Of a stretch of DNA of 64,000 bases, positions 39,835 through 52,078 are shown one piece after another. Numbering within the stretch: position 1 is the stretch's first letter; each line of letters opens with the position of its first letter. The notes under the pieces are model-generated. The model was not told the DNA's origin. It did no database searches and saw only the letters and a program-made list of their open reading frames with translations. Position numbers and translations under genes: made by a program. The stretch covers positions 186,001 through 250,000 of the forward strand of contig NC_083514.1 of the NCBI RefSeq assembly GCF_032362555.1, in the 5' to 3' direction. The stretch is from Amyelois transitella. Taxonomy: Eukaryota > Arthropoda > Insecta > Lepidoptera > Pyralidae.

Positions 39835-39992
39835 AATTCCGTGTCTTCCTTTACCCGTGGGATTTTCGGGAAATCCTCCCTGAATGCATCCCTACACCGC
39901 ATGTCAATTGAGATTGAGCTGACCTCAAAATATTGTCCTTTGACGGGATCAACAAAATGCATGAGCAAAATGTTCAGGGACTATCTAGTTAA

Positions 39993-40065
39993 TATACATA
40001 TATATAGTCAAGTCTATATTTCTTGCGGGGTAGACAGAGTTAACAACTTGAGTTGAGCCAGTTTT
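39993..40065 (-). repeat. Family A 3' fragment
   Basis: ATATAGTCAAGTCTATATTT and GCGGGGTAGACAGAG only. Confidence 0.65.
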
Positions 40066-40120
40066 GAAAATACTGACTTTAAATTTATAACATAATATTC
40101 AGTCCAGCCCCTGTAGTATT

Positions 40121-40235
40121 GCACGCGCGACGCCGTTTTTATCGCGCGAAGAAACAATCGCTGTCCCGTTTCCCGTCATAATAAAAAACGAAACAGCGAT
40201 AGTTTCTCGCGCGATTAAGACGACTTCGCGCGTGC
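40121..40235. mobile_element. Foldback miniature element (copy 1)
   Basis: GCACGCGCGACGCCG at the left end answers CGACTTCGCGCGTGC at the right, and ATCGCGCGAAGAAACAATCG answers the region CGATAGTTTCTCGCGCGAT, so almost the whole 115 bases fold back around an A-rich loop. A second copy is at 45992. No coding capacity. The ends are unusually CpG-rich for this window. Confidence 0.8.
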
Positions 40236-40329
40236 CCTTCTAAAGAGGGCAGGTGTACATAAAGACGCTTGAGCATATTTAGTCCCACGCTAATGTAAAT
40301 ATAGAGTTAACATTTATTACATCCATACT

Positions 40330-40508
40330 TACATAAAAATCACGCCTCTTTCCCGGAGGGGTAGGCAGAGACTACCTCTTTCCAGTTGCCACGATCTCTG
40401 CATACTTCCTTCGCGTCATTCACATTCATAACTCTCTTCATGCAAGCTCGGTTTCGGGTACTCTTGATCTGACTCTATACCAGGACGTCCTTAATTTGAT
40501 CAAGATAC
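40330..40508 (-). repeat. Family B (LINE 3' end)
   Basis: Long copy: AAAATCACGCCTCTTTCCCG, TGCCACGATCTCTGCATACT, CAGGACGTCCTTAATTTGAT. Confidence 0.88.
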
Positions 40509-40799
40509 GTTCGTCTTTCCACTCCAACCTTTCCCTCCACACTCTCCCTGTAGATCTGCTTAGTCAACCTGCTTTCATTCCACATGACCAAACCATCTTA
40601 ACATACCCTTTTCTATTTCTGTATAACATTTATTTACTCATAGTATTAGTACTAATTAGATGGTACATACAAACAGTCTATGGAACTTTTGTGGGTGATT
40701 TAACCGAGCTAGAGCGAATGCGTTTAACCTTTGTATCCAATAGGTATAGGATATATACGTATACTTTTGTATAGTTATTTACAGTCTTTGAATGTTGCC

Positions 40800-42085
40800 T
40801 GATAATTAAAAAGCATTTCAATTACTAAAACGTTGTGTTACGAGTATTATTCTCCAGAAACTCAAATATAAGACAATGTAAAACTGAAAAGTTGACACAA
40901 TTTTATGCAAAAATTTACTGATTGGAAATCAACCAACCTTGAAAGCGTGACAACAATTTCACAATTATTAGCATCGATTTATTAATTATAATATAACATA
41001 ATTTGTGGCATCTACGTAATGCGACATAATTTATGCAGTAGGTACAATTTCAATACCTTCATTGCGCGCGTACGTGGATTAAAATAATGATGATCAAACA
41101 ATATTTTTTCTATCAAACGCAATTACGGTAAAAGCTTTCGATGTTACATTAGATAAAGTGTTTGCACTAGATCCACTCGATGTAACAGTAGCGAGTGAAG
41201 CAAACCCATAAAATTCAACAGTTCACTTGCGCGCAGACAACAAGAGGGCAACTGAGTCTGGTCTAGCTTACAGCCTTCCTTAAATGTGTGGCCACGGAAA
41301 CAGAGGTTCTGAAACCACAAAAGCCTGTCTCAAATTATTAAAAAGCGTTGAAGGTTTTTATGGATAACAAATTCTAAAATGTTAAAAAACAATCTAATAT
41401 AGTCTTTTATAAACACAAATTACATATTTAGTATCATTTGTAGGTAAAACTTGTAACATATCGGTTAGTGAACTGTAGTTCAAAAATAAGATTTTATTTT
41501 TAATTTTTTTTATATTTAACCAGATAATATCGTCTGCGTATTTCTTCTTGACGGCTTTATGGCGTAGCGTTAACGCTCATGGCATTGAACCCACAGTCTT
41601 CGGAACAACAAGGAAGCTTTTTTGGTGCTGTCTCAATCAGTGCTGCTGTTATGTCACATGTGTCACTTATATTTGTTTATTCATCTCAACTGTTTAAGTT
41701 GATTAAAGAACGTAACTTTTTTTGTATTTTTAAGTTTTTAAGCATTGCCTCTATGTGGTGCTTTAGATGAGTTTTTTTTTATTTTTGTTATGTTGCTGAT
41801 TGCATATAAAAAATGATCTTTTTAAGTTATTGCGTAGCTTCGTGGCCCAACGTTTACAGCCTTGCAGTCAGTGGAGCATTCAGTGAATGTATTCGATTCT
41901 CATTGTATTTAAACCTATTTCGAAATGCAGGAACATAAAGTCAAGTACTAACAAAAGACGTTTCAAGTATGTGGCTTGAAAGACCACAATATTTTACGGA
42001 GTCTCTTTTGCTTCATTTGTTTTATTGGCTAGACTATTTTCAGTTCTATTGGTTGGTGGTGGGCCAAGAAACATTGGTATTTTAA
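40800..42085. other. Intronic stretch with possible tRNA-like SINE relics
   Basis: GGCTTTATGGCGTAGCGTTA (about 41552) and GCGTAGCTTCGTGGCCCAAC (about 41830) look like worn Pol III A-box regions with TTGAACCC or TTCGATTCTC downstream. No coding exon recognised; the ORF at 41579 overlaps one of these relics. Confidence 0.35.
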
Positions 42086-42167
42086 CTACATACATACATA
42101 CATATGACTCTTTCCCGTTAGAGGTTGGGGTCTCCAAGATATCTGCTTATATCTTATGTTTCATCCA

Positions 42168-42428
42168 CATACATACATACATATGGTCACGTCCATATCC
42201 CTGGCAGGGTAGACAGAGCCAACAGTTTTAAAAAGACTGAATGGCCACGTTCAGCTATTTGGCTTAATGATATAATTGAGATTCGAATAGTGACAGGTTG
42301 CTAGCCCAACGCCTAAAAAAGAATCCCAAGTTTGTAAGCCTATCCCTTAGTCGCCTTTTACGACATCTATGGGAAAGAGATGGATTGGTCCTATTCTTTT
42401 TTGTATTGGTGCCGGGAACCACACGGCA
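42168..42428 (-). repeat. Family A retroposon, full length
   Basis: Preceded by a separate (ACAT)n fragment at 42086; runs from the tail to GGTGCCGGGAACCACACGGC. Confidence 0.9.
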
Positions 42429-42824
42429 CAGCACATCATCCACATTCATCAGTTATGTTAGATCATCTTTACTCATGGGTACTCTTGGTTTAGGCCGCCT
42501 AGGTCTTCTCCGTCTTTGAGTAAGTATTTTTAATTCATTATCACTTTATCTTTATATGAATTAATCTAAGATGGCGTCTCGCACTTATGAATTTATGATA
42601 TCATCATTGCAATTATGTTATTAAGATAGTAGCAACTTAGTCATTGCCGGAAATGCTCCGATGATGACTGATGACAGCATTTGGATAACCGCCTTTAATG
42701 ATGACAGTCAGTGTTTGGTTTTGAGGTGATTCACTTCTTTTATGTTCTCGTAAATAATGAAACTATGTTTATTCTGGTCCACAACCATTTTGATAAGAGT
42801 TTAATACAAACAGTCTTATGATGA

Positions 42825-42995
42825 TGGAGGAAACCTGCACATTCAGGCAACTGAAAGTGTAACCATGATTGATCCAATATGGATCAGGTTTACCTGAAAA
42901 TGTTGCGGAGGTCAAATGTAAAAGAAGTCGCTTCGTGTAAAAACCTGATTCACCCAATCCAGGATCCACGGTCAAAGGCATACCCCAGGCTTCTT
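42825..42995 (+). repeat. Family C retroelement
   Basis: GGAAACCTGCACATTCAGGC, CAATATGGATCAGGTTTACC, AAGTCGCTTCGTGTAAAAAC and CAATCCAGGATCCACGGTCA. Confidence 0.78.
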
Positions 42996-43282
42996 CTTGT
43001 TAAATTCAGCTAGATATCTCACGCAGCTCCGCTTGCCTAAAATTAAAATCTCGTTCATTTTCATCAGTGCTGCCAAATTTTACCTTTCATGTACCAGTAG
43101 TGGCTGTACGTCTTTTGTCAGTCAGTCACTCTGTTTTTTTATGTTCCTACCTAATGTGTCCTGATAATCTTGCAGGTGGAGTTAAGTCCTCCATTATTAC
43201 AGTTGTTATTAACATATCAGAGACAACATTATTTCTACTTGCCATTAGTATATATTTTTTTTTCCCTTCATCTACATTCATG

Positions 43283-43556
43283 CCGTGTGTTTATGTGGTT
43301 CCCGACACTAAAGAATAGGACTACTCCATCTCTTTCTCATGGATATCGTAAAAGGCGACTAAGGGAAAGGCTAATAAACTTGGAATTTCTACTTGTAGGC
43401 GATGGGGTATCAACCTGTGACTATTTGAATCTCGATTCCATAATAAAGACATAAAGCTGAACGTGGCCATTCGGTCTTTTTGAGATTGTTGGCTATTGCT
43501 CTCTCTCTACCCCGCAAGGGATATAAACGTGGTAATATAAATTTATGTATACCTAT
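43283..43556 (+). repeat. Family A retroposon
   Basis: ATGTGGTTCCCGACACTAAA start, diverged tail. Confidence 0.82.
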
Positions 43557-43984
43557 ATCTTCATTCATCGCTCTCTTCTTGCAAGTTTGTGTTATATTTT
43601 TTCATAATTTGTTATCGTTTGTTAACACTCATTGTGTGACATCACAATGGAAATTTAATGAATACACCCAATTCGTACACTTGTACTCAAAGCATGATTA
43701 ATTGCCTGATTGGCTATAAATCTTCAGGTAATTTGCGTATTGGTTCGGATGTCAGAACCGCGTTCTAAGCACAATGACCAATTTAAGTAAATGTGCTCCA
43801 GACCTTGACAATGACTCGACACGTTGATCTATTTTCGTTTAGTATATAGATTAAAAGCAATTTAATTACGTTAAAGTTTTGTTACGAAACATTTAAATGT
43901 TAATAAAAACATCAGATTGTAGTATAAAAATACGGATTTCATATAATTTTTGGATGGGATAAGTAAGCTATCTTCGAAAAGATA

Positions 43985-44241
43985 ACATATAATCACGTTT
44001 ATATCCCATGCGGGATAGACGGAGCCAACAGTCAGTCATCTAAAGACTGAAGAGCCACGTTCAGCTGTTTGGCTTAATGATAAAATTGAGATTCAAATAG
44101 TGACAGGTTTCTAGCTCATCGCCTAAAAGAGGAATCCCAAGTATAAGCCTATCCCTTAATCGTATTTTACGACATCCATGGGATAGAGATGGAGTGGTCC
44201 TATTCTTTTTTCTACTAGTGCCGGGAACCACACGGCACATA
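43985..44241 (-). repeat. Family A retroposon
   Basis: From TAATCACGTTTATATCCCAT to GTGCCGGGAACCACACGGCA. Confidence 0.87.
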
Positions 44242-44368
44242 AATTGTGCACTGAAGAATTTACCGGTTCCATAATGTTTACTTTCAAAAGTTACTAAAGC
44301 AATCATCTTATAATGAAATACTGAGTGACACTTCACCATAACGAGAAATAGGCTTGTACAAAATGATG

Positions 44369-44560
44369 TTTACAACGTAAGTCATTAATTTGATCATCAT
44401 CATCTTCCTATCGTTAGTCCCGGTTGCGTCCTCACCTCACTGGGGAGGATCCCGAGGTGCGCGTATAAACATAAACACGATTCTCGAATTAAAATCAGAT
44501 TCTTATATTCAACTTCATGTAATCCCTTCTTATTTACAATAAATTACAGGTTTTCTTTGT
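44369..44560. repeat. Copy 1 of a local duplication (partner at 47937)
   Basis: TTTACAACGTAAGTCATTAA, then GATCATCATCATCTTCCTAT (a reversed family C end), then CATAAACACGATTCTCGAAT and TTCTTATATTCAACTTCATG. The same blocks recur 3.5 kb away at 47937-48100, where a middle piece is missing. Confidence 0.75.
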
Positions 44561-44867
44561 CTAATCACATTGTTTGATTTGAAACGGCCACATATGTATT
44601 TGCAAGTAGCAGGCTGTCGCCGCCGATGAAACATTATCGGACACTGTCAGGCGGTTTGTGTTTTGCAATGTGAGGTGTGCTCGGCCGAGCGCGAGACCTG
44701 ACACTGGTTGTTCGGGCGCTGGTCGCTACACTCACCTTTCTGTTCATAAGGTACATGTACTTACAATTGTGGTTTCATTCACAAGAACACACAAAAATTG
44801 TGTCGTATTTCTTGTGGGTCGTTTAATTGTGGAGAATTTCTTTATTCGTGCTATTATATCTCATATT

Positions 44868-45050
44868 TGATCAAGATACTACGTCCTGGTAAAGGGTCAG
44901 GTCAAAAATACCCGAAACCGCCGAGCTTGCATGAAGAGAGTTATGAATGTGGATGAAGCGAAGGAAGTATGCAGAGATCGTGGCAAGTAGAAAGAGGTAG
45001 TCTCTGCCTACCCCTCCGGGAAAGAGGCGTGATTTTATTTTATGTATATC
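44868..45050 (+). repeat. Family B: 3' end of a LINE, sense orientation, with coding remnant
   Basis: In one frame it stays open for about 50 codons with a single stop: KGQVKNTRNRRACMKRVMNV, then DEAKEVCRDRGK, a stop where Trp is expected, then KEVVSAYPSGKEA and the terminal TGA. A basic C-terminus of the form C.DR..W...V is typical of LINE reverse-transcriptase proteins as I recall them. The non-coding end TTTTATGTAT follows directly. Confidence 0.82.
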
Positions 45051-45991
45051 TCATATCTTGGTGAACGAGTTTTTAAATAAATCCGATCGGATGTTAAGTG
45101 AAAGTTATGATTTTAGTGGTTTTACAAACCTCAGTTTCTAAAATGCAAATTTTCTTTTTTATCGTGGTACTTAGGCCACGGATAGGCCATATAGAATGAT
45201 TCTATTACTTAACGTACATTTTAAGAGAAGCATATTAATGTTTTTCTTGTTTTGAAGAAAACATCTCATTTTCTTTAAAACCATCTGCTGTCGGCTAGTT
45301 TCGGCGGCTGTCGGCCTCAGAACAAACACACACACAGCTGGATCAACAAACTTATTGAACCACTGTCGTGTACGTAACAGTTTGCCAATACTCCTCAAAA
45401 TGTTATGTGGAACGTTGTTCGAGAAAATTACTGTTACTAATATTTATACATATATATGTATATACCGGCCGGCCTACACCATGTATAAGCTGATCTTATA
45501 CACTAAAATTTTTTGGATTATGAATAAATAATAAAATATAATGTATGTACATATATAGTTGTAATATATATAGATATATTACTAATTAGTTCCAGCTATG
45601 AGTACAATACACCCGCGTAAAACAAAATATCATATATAAGTTCCGACCCCGTGGGAATTATTGGATTTAAAAATATTATAAATGGGTATCTCTTGGATAG
45701 GCATGTAATATCTTCCTTCATCTTCATCGTCACTTACCATCTAGTAAGACGGAAGGAAAATGCCTAATCCAATACTGAATAAAAAAATTATCCTCTCTTA
45801 GTTGCGTATTTTAATTTATTGTTGCCTACCGCTGACCCCAAGTTTTGACGCAAACTATTGCAAATAGGAACGCGTATGTGTGTACGAGTTCGATCCTCGA
45901 CTAAGGTGGAAAATTCTTGTCTATCTGGTCTTTTTATCGATTTCCGAGGTCAAAGTTGGTGTGCAAACTCTTCAGACTTATGTTGTTATTC
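45051..45991. other. AT-rich stretch without recognised genes
   Basis: Contains TA-rich microsatellite-like sequence (45440-45600). A short GGTTCGATCC-like B-box word near 45887 has no A box in reach. No exon recognised. Confidence 0.4.
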
Positions 45992-46092
45992 ATTCGCGCG
46001 ACACCAAAAACTATCGTTGTTTCGCTTTTTTTTTATGTCGTGAAACGGGACAGCGATAGTTTTTCGCGCGATAAATGCGGCGTCGCGCGTGC
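45992..46092. mobile_element. Foldback miniature element (copy 2)
   Basis: ATTCGCGCGACACCAAAAAC and the inverse-related GATAGTTTTTCGCGCGATAA, ending GCGTCGCGCGTGC. Same family as 40121, with worn left arm. Confidence 0.72.
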
Positions 46093-46698
46093 TCTGCTGC
46101 GGGGGCTAAAGGTGACATTGATGACTTTGTGTCTGTTTGTATGTTTGCCTTCATCTGGGTGCATTTATACGACAGAATCGCCACTTATCGCGATCTGCAT
46201 ACACATGTCATGTGTCTGTTGACGCCTTGTCTGGTTCATAATTCATGAAAACAGAATTACTTTGTCTCCATAAACAATATAAATGCCATATTTTACTTGA
46301 ATCTATAAGAGTGATGTGAAGCTGTAAAGCTATCAGATAAATCTAGGATTCAGAATGTTCTATCCCCTATCTTATTTATTTATGTACACAAAATTATATA
46401 CAGGACCATAATTAATACAGTAATTGTAGTACAAAGATGCTACTTATTTCAATAGGAATCTCTTCCAGTAGACCCGTGAGAGGAGATATGAATATTGGAG
46501 CGGTATGGCGTGTTTCGTTGTTGTTGTTATCGTTTAACATATATATTTAACTTAACATACATGCTTATACTTATATAAATATACTATACATACGTACATA
46601 AATATACTATCTTTATTAAGGTTATGATGAAAAACTAAATTTTTCTTATTGCTTTGAACCATGGATGTTCATTTATTTTGTATATTTGTATCGTTGAC

Positions 46699-47592
46699 TA
46701 GCTGTGCCCGCGACTTCGTCCGCGTGGAATAGTTATTTTGGGCATCATATTTATTTTTGCGAACATCCTCCTCGGCTTTATCAATTATAGCTGCTAATTG
46801 TTATGCGACTTGGCGACGACTTGGCCCACATCATTACCCGCGACGGAACGGAGACCGTATAGTGAGATGAGAGGCCTTTGCCCAGTAGTGGGATCTTACA
46901 GGCCAGTAGTGGATACTTTACTTTAAAATAGTAATAAGGGCAATCGAAAGATGCGGGGTGAGGGGGCGGGGGGCGGGGGCGGGGGTCAGGCGGTCACGCG
47001 TATTAGAAAGAACGCTGGTTCGCCGTATTAAATGTTTCGCTGCAAATTGCTTATAACGACTATATCTCAAAACCTATTCGTCTGATTTATATACTGTAAA
47101 TGGCAATTTTAGTCTACATGAAAAGCCGAAAGTAATAAACATATTTATTTGGATAAGGATTAATACTGAATTAAAGAAAATTGGTTTCAAAATAACTTAT
47201 GTTTATAATGAAAAAAAAATCTTAAAAAATGAACATAAAAGTGGTTATTGTAAGTAAACCTTAAGAGATAGATATATGCTCTCGCGGACTTTTTTGTGGC
47301 AAAAAATGAGTACTTCACATCTTTAGTACATTGTTTTACTATATCTTTGTTGGTTTGCGCAGCGTTCGCGTGGAAAGCTCGCAGATGGCCGACTCATTCA
47401 ACTTTCACCGTTATTGTTGATGTTTCCCGTAGGAAATCCGGGATAAAATGTAGCCTATAGCCTTCCTCGATAAATAGACTATCTAACAGTGAAAGAATTA
47501 TTTAAATCGGTTCAGTAGTTTCTGAGATTAGCGCGTTTAAACAAACAAACAAACAAAACAAACTCTTCAGCTTTATAATATTAGTATAGATT
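46699..47592 (+). repeat. Family F retroelement, long copy with a GC-rich insert
   Basis: Starts ACTAGCTGTGCCCGCGACTT and ends CTCTTCAGCTTTATAATATT. At about 890 bases it is three to four times longer than the other F copies. The middle holds AGTGGGATCTTACAGGCCAG and a G-run block (46954-46987). Confidence 0.6.
46954..46987 (+). other. G-quadruplex-forming tract
   Basis: Runs of 4, 5, 6, 5 and 5 G separated by TGA or single C bases. This meets the usual four-run G4 rule several times over on the plus strand. Confidence 0.85.
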
Positions 47593-47936
47593 TACGCAGA
47601 TCTTGAAATAACATTGGGATTAGATCAATCTGTGTGATTTGTACTAAAACTTATATTTTTGGTCAGATCGGATTTTAATGTTAAATGGAATACATACTAT
47701 CATTTTAGCAGATTCTGACTGCATCTGAACTGACTCACTCACTGCATCGAACAAAGACACGTTTTGCAATGGGACCAAAATACCCTGGTTTAATTTAACC
47801 CGGTGCGGACAAAGAGGTTGTTATTTTAATTAACAGCGAGTGGAATTTCCTCTCGCGTGTGGTTATGCCACGTCTACTGCCTTTTAATACAAGACCGATG
47901 AAAAAGTAGTAATTTCTTTAGAATTTCTTTAGGTTT

Positions 47937-48105
47937 ATTTACAACGTATGTCTTTAACTTGATCATCATCATCTTCCTATCGTTAGTCCCGATTAAACAT
48001 AAACATAAACACGATTCTCGAATTAAAATCAGGTTCTTATATTCAACTTCATACATGAAATCCCATCCTTACTTATTCATACTAAATGACAGGTTTTCAT
48101 AACAT
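47937..48105. repeat. Copy 2 of a local duplication (partner at 44369)
   Basis: TTTACAACGTATGTCTTTAA, GATCATCATCATCTTCCTAT, CATAAACACGATTCTCGAAT and TTATATTCAACTTCATACAT, with about 55 bases missing relative to copy 1. Confidence 0.75.
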
Positions 48106-48121
48106 TTTTCTTCAATATGTA

Positions 48122-48186
48122 TCCAATCCCTTACAGACAGAGGCAAAACGACTTGAAAAGACTGATAAGGCCACGTTCAGCTGTAA
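48122..48186 (-). repeat. Family A fragment
   Basis: ACTTGAAAAGACTGATAAGG and CCACGTTCAGCTG only; it lies just upstream of ratchet site 3. Confidence 0.65.
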
Positions 48187-48221
48187 TGGTTTTCATCAAA
48201 TTATTTACTGTAGTGAATAAT

Positions 48222-48258
48222 TGTATTAATGATTTATAATTTTTTGTTTCAGGTATGT
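48222..48258 (+). promoter_or_regulatory. Ratchet (recursive) splice site 3
   Basis: Branch-like TATTAATGA (48224-48232), pyrimidine-rich ATAATTTTTTGTTTCAG ending at 48252, and directly GTATGT (48253-48258). It is 16.1 kb after site 2 and 12.3 kb after the candidate exon at 35895, so it could serve either transcript. Confidence 0.6.
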
Positions 48259-48373
48259 AATTTAATCTGCTGCCAATCCTCCAGTTCGGCAAAATCTGGT
48301 TTGTAAAACAAATGGCAAAAAAATAGATTCCTGTTTTTGCAGGTTTACCACATATGATATTTTATTATTACAT

Positions 48374-48636
48374 TGGTGCCGTGTGGTTCCCGGCACTAGT
48401 ACATAAAAAAGAATAGGACCACTCCATCTCTTTCCTATGGATGTCGTAAAAGGCGACTAAGGGGTAGGCTTACAAACTTGGGATTCTTTTTTTAGGCGAT
48501 GGGCTAGCAACCTGTCTCTATTTTAATGTCAATTCTATCATTAAGCCAAATAGCTGAGCATGGCCTATCTGTCTTTTCAAGACTGCTGGCTCTGTCTACC
48601 CCACAAGGGATATAGACGTGACCATATGTATGAATT
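48374..48636 (+). repeat. Family A retroposon, full length
   Basis: GTGCCGTGTGGTTCCCGGCA to the TATG tail. Confidence 0.9.
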
Positions 48637-49096
48637 ATTATTACAATTAAAACATTGCCATCGTTTGACGCGTAAACTCCAGCTTATGGCATTAACTTAA
48701 GGTTAATTAAAACTGCGCACTGACTGAGCTCGTAACGCCGGCCTTGCGCGTCGGCATCCAATTTGCTGATTCCGGAAAATGTACATTTTTAACAAGATTA
48801 ACCGGACTTATGGCTGATATGAAATTTGAAAGGTATGGATAGGATCTGTAAACAAATTTTTTTAATTCGTGGTGCAACAAAATCGATTCATTCGTTAATG
48901 AGTTATTCACAATTTTGTAAAAAATAAATGCGTTCGCGACGTCCAAGTTCGTGGCGTACTTGTATATTTTGGGGTTAAGTTCTTCTGTATAATCTGTTTA
49001 TACCATTGAAGGAAACATGAGACACGTGTGTCGACCGCGCCCGAAGCCCTGCGTTACGGTCAGGGTGAAGGCCGAAGGCCGAGCCCCAAATATTAT

Positions 49097-49357
49097 ACAT
49101 GCATACATATGGTCACGTCTATATCCCTTGTGGGGTAGACAGAGCCAATAGTCTTGAAAAGACTGATAGGCCACGCTCAGCTATTTGGCTTTATGATAGA
49201 ATTAAGATTCAAATAGTAACAGGTTGATAGCCCATCGCCTAATAAAAGAATACTAAGTTTGTAAGCCTATCCCTTAGTCGCCTTTTACGACATCCATAGG
49301 AAAGAGATGGACTGGTCCTATTCTTTTTTGCACTGGTGCCGGGAACCACACGGCACA
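49097..49357 (-). repeat. Family A retroposon, full length
   Basis: CATACATATGGTCACGTCTA to GTGCCGGGAACCACACGGCA. Confidence 0.9.
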
Positions 49358-49574
49358 AATATTATAAGTAAACAAAAAAGCTATCTAAGTCTCTTACACG
49401 TGACTTCATTTCCTTGTGTTTATAAATCTTACTATGCCCACGCTCTTTGTAATATTTTCGTGATTGCTTTCTTAAATTATAAGTCAAGAAGTCATTTAAA
49501 TATTTATGTGAAAGAAAAATGGGTTATAACTAATTGGGAACTAACATTTAATTGGACAGTTGGATTTGGAGTTG

Positions 49575-49692
49575 GATGCGTTCCCTGCAAAGATCGCGAG
49601 GTCAGACGGGAGTCGCTTTGTAAAACCTGAAATGCCCATTTGAGTACCGTGGCTCACCCCGGGAGAGGTCAAGATGCAACCGGGACTAGCGC
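49575..49692 (+). repeat. Family C retroelement fragment
   Basis: GCGTTCCCTGCAAAGATCGC, GGTCAGACGGGAGTCGCTTT and GCAACCGGGACTAGCGC. Confidence 0.7.
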
Positions 49693-50855
49693 ATTTTAAA
49701 AGGAATAATCTTCACGCCCTTCAACCGTTTTATGTTATATCCAAAAACTCTGACACTGCCCTTACTGACAATAACATGATTGGGGGTGACTGCCCCTCGG
49801 TACAAAGACTGTAATGTCAACAGCATGAATTAGGTTCGGTGATAACATATCACAATCTATGTTAATTCCGCCATTACGATTGTTGTTTTGACGTCGTGAT
49901 AACAGGCTCGTTTTTGGACGGTAAGTGATCATATCTATGATACTACTACACCCATTTTGTATAATTATTATTTTTTTTAAAGATCTTTGCTAATATCTTG
50001 AAATAATAATTAATAAAGTCTACCAGATCATTGGGCCATTCAGCTAGGCGTGGTCATTCAGTTTCTTAGAGACTGTTGGTTCTGTAAAGATACGGCTTGC
50101 CTCGTGGCGAAGTCACAGATATATAAAACCCTTAATTGTCAAGTCAATCTCAATTTGTGCTGAAACGTTGTAATATGTTGTAAAATATTTTCTATAACAT
50201 ATTAAGTACAACTTTAATATTTTTCTTTCCTGTCTACCCCGTAAGTTATATGGACGAGTTATGTTTGCTAGGATGAATTTTTAATCGTCAAGGAAATTGT
50301 CATAACGTCTCTGTTTGATGAAATTGACTGGATTTCGGTTCCAACTAAATCATGAAAAAACTATTTTACTCTCCCATACAAATTGATTGGTCTTACTATG
50401 GAAAGGAAGTAAATTTTTCCTCCAATTTCCTCGCTTTTACCATCAATTTTTACGGAGATCCATCTTGTTTCATCGTTAAAACATATATATATATATATAT
50501 GGACCAACCAATTTGGTTGAGAGAGTAGTAATTTTTTTCCAATTTTAGTCAAAACATTCTGTGCAAATTCCTTCACGAATAGCAATTTACAATTTGCCCT
50601 GTACATGTAAGTCCACCAGCTGTCTCGATCTATGGTCCACAAAAAGATAAATGTATCCACGTAAACATAATCTGTGACGTAGCTACATATCAGTGTCTAT
50701 TGCGTATTTACTCGCCTATCTGTGCGGAATAGGTTTCTGCGCAGTTCAGTCTCGGTAACAGGTTTGAGTACTATATAGTACTAGTACTATATAATATGTC
50801 TAGCAACTCGGCTGTAGTATAGGTGGGTTGGGTAGCCACTGTTATTTGATTTTCG
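49693..50855. other. AT-rich stretch without recognised genes
   Basis: A family A scrap (ATTCAGCTAGGCGTGGTCAT) lies near 50037 and a (TA)n run at 50480-50502. The minus-strand ORF 50361-50660 has no recognisable domain. Confidence 0.4.
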
Positions 50856-50879
50856 AATTCAAATTCAAATTCAAAATTC

Positions 50880-51070
50880 GAATTCAAAATTTTAATTAAT
50901 TATTATAAGATACTTCATATCGCTTAATAATTGTCAAATCATTACTTAACTCATTACAAATAAATTACTTAAAACTAAGTTTACTGCCGCTTCCAAGGCG
51001 TCAGAGCAGAAGAAGCGGTAACAAACTGAACTGCAGCATTTTCTTCAACAACGTCAACTTTACAAATATA
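50880..51070 (+). repeat. Family E retroelement
   Basis: ACTGCCGCTTCCAAGGCGTC, AGAGCAGAAGAAGCGGTAAC and GCAGCATTTTCTTCAACAAC, preceded by a GAATTCAAATTC simple repeat. Confidence 0.72.
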
Positions 51071-51589
51071 AATATATTCACAGAGAAATGGTAATAGTGC
51101 GTGATAACTGCATTTTTGAATCTGTCTACCCCGTCAGGGATTAAGAAATCCTATATGTCTGTGTGTGTAGAGAAAAATGTAAAGCAATAGACAAAGAAAT
51201 TTTGCGGCCATGACAGTGCAGTGGCGAACGCGACGAGACTCCGATATAAATGGGCGCAGGTTCGATGACTGCTGACGTGCGCCCGCGCAGCCGCTCACCT
51301 TGGCCAGTGCATTTGTGATGCATTTTGCAAACTGTGGCGAAATGTATGAAATGTCCGTGTATAATTTTTACTGCAATCGTGTTTGAAGATAACAAATTAT
51401 TGATAATATTTTAGCCATGAGCTTGGTTTCCCTAAATGGAAAAAATCTTCCAAAACATATCCAACATTGGAACATGGTTACGTCACTATCAAGGAAATTA
51501 TACTTGCATAAAATCATTGTATACTGCATGAACTGATGGACAATATAGGCGTGAAGTAGAAATATAACACACACACGCACACACACACA

Positions 51590-51676
51590 AAATCACGTCT
51601 ATATTCCTTGCGACGTAGACAGAGCCGACAGTCTTAAAATAATGAAAGGCCACGTTCAGCTGTATTGCATAAATAT
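51590..51676 (-). repeat. Family A 3' fragment after a CA-type microsatellite
   Basis: A (CA)n run at 51568-51589 and then AAATCACGTCTATATTCCTT and GCCACGTTCAGCTGTATTG. Confidence 0.75.
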
Positions 51677-51839
51677 AATATAACCTGCAAAGCCGCCATC
51701 GTGAGGATGCGCGTGGGCAAGTGTGTGTTAAACACGACGATTACATTAAACACAGTTATCCGTAATGATTCTGATGTCACCTGTAATTATATGGCAGGTT
51801 ATGCAACGGATGCAACACAGTGCTCGTCATTGTGAGAGA

Positions 51840-52078
51840 TACATACATACATACATATGGTCACGTCTATATCCCTTGCGGGGTAGACAGAGCCAACAAC
51901 TTGAAAAGACTGAATGGCCACGTTGAGCTTTTTGGCTTAATGTTAGAATTGAGATTCAAATATTGACAGGTTGCTAGCCCATCGCCTAAAAAAGAATCCC
52001 AAGTTTGTAAGCCTATTCCTTAGTCGCCTTTTACAAAATCCATGGGAAAGAGATGCGAGTGGTCCTATTCTTTTTTGA
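51840..52078 (-). repeat. Family A retroposon, 5' truncated
   Basis: ACAT tail to GGTCCTATTCTTTTTTG; the terminal hairpin is absent. Confidence 0.88.

Noticed and set aside
43160..43180. CTTGCAG|GTGGAG as a ratchet site
   Set aside because: Short pyrimidine tract, no branch word and a weak donor.
45880..45900. tRNA-like B box GAGTTCGATCCTC
   Set aside because: No A box at a suitable distance and no cloverleaf.
51141..51395. Minus-strand exon ending CCAAG|GTGAGC near 51302
   Set aside because: The donor is good, but the reading frame before it has no recognisable protein and no promoter or acceptor was found; not enough to list.
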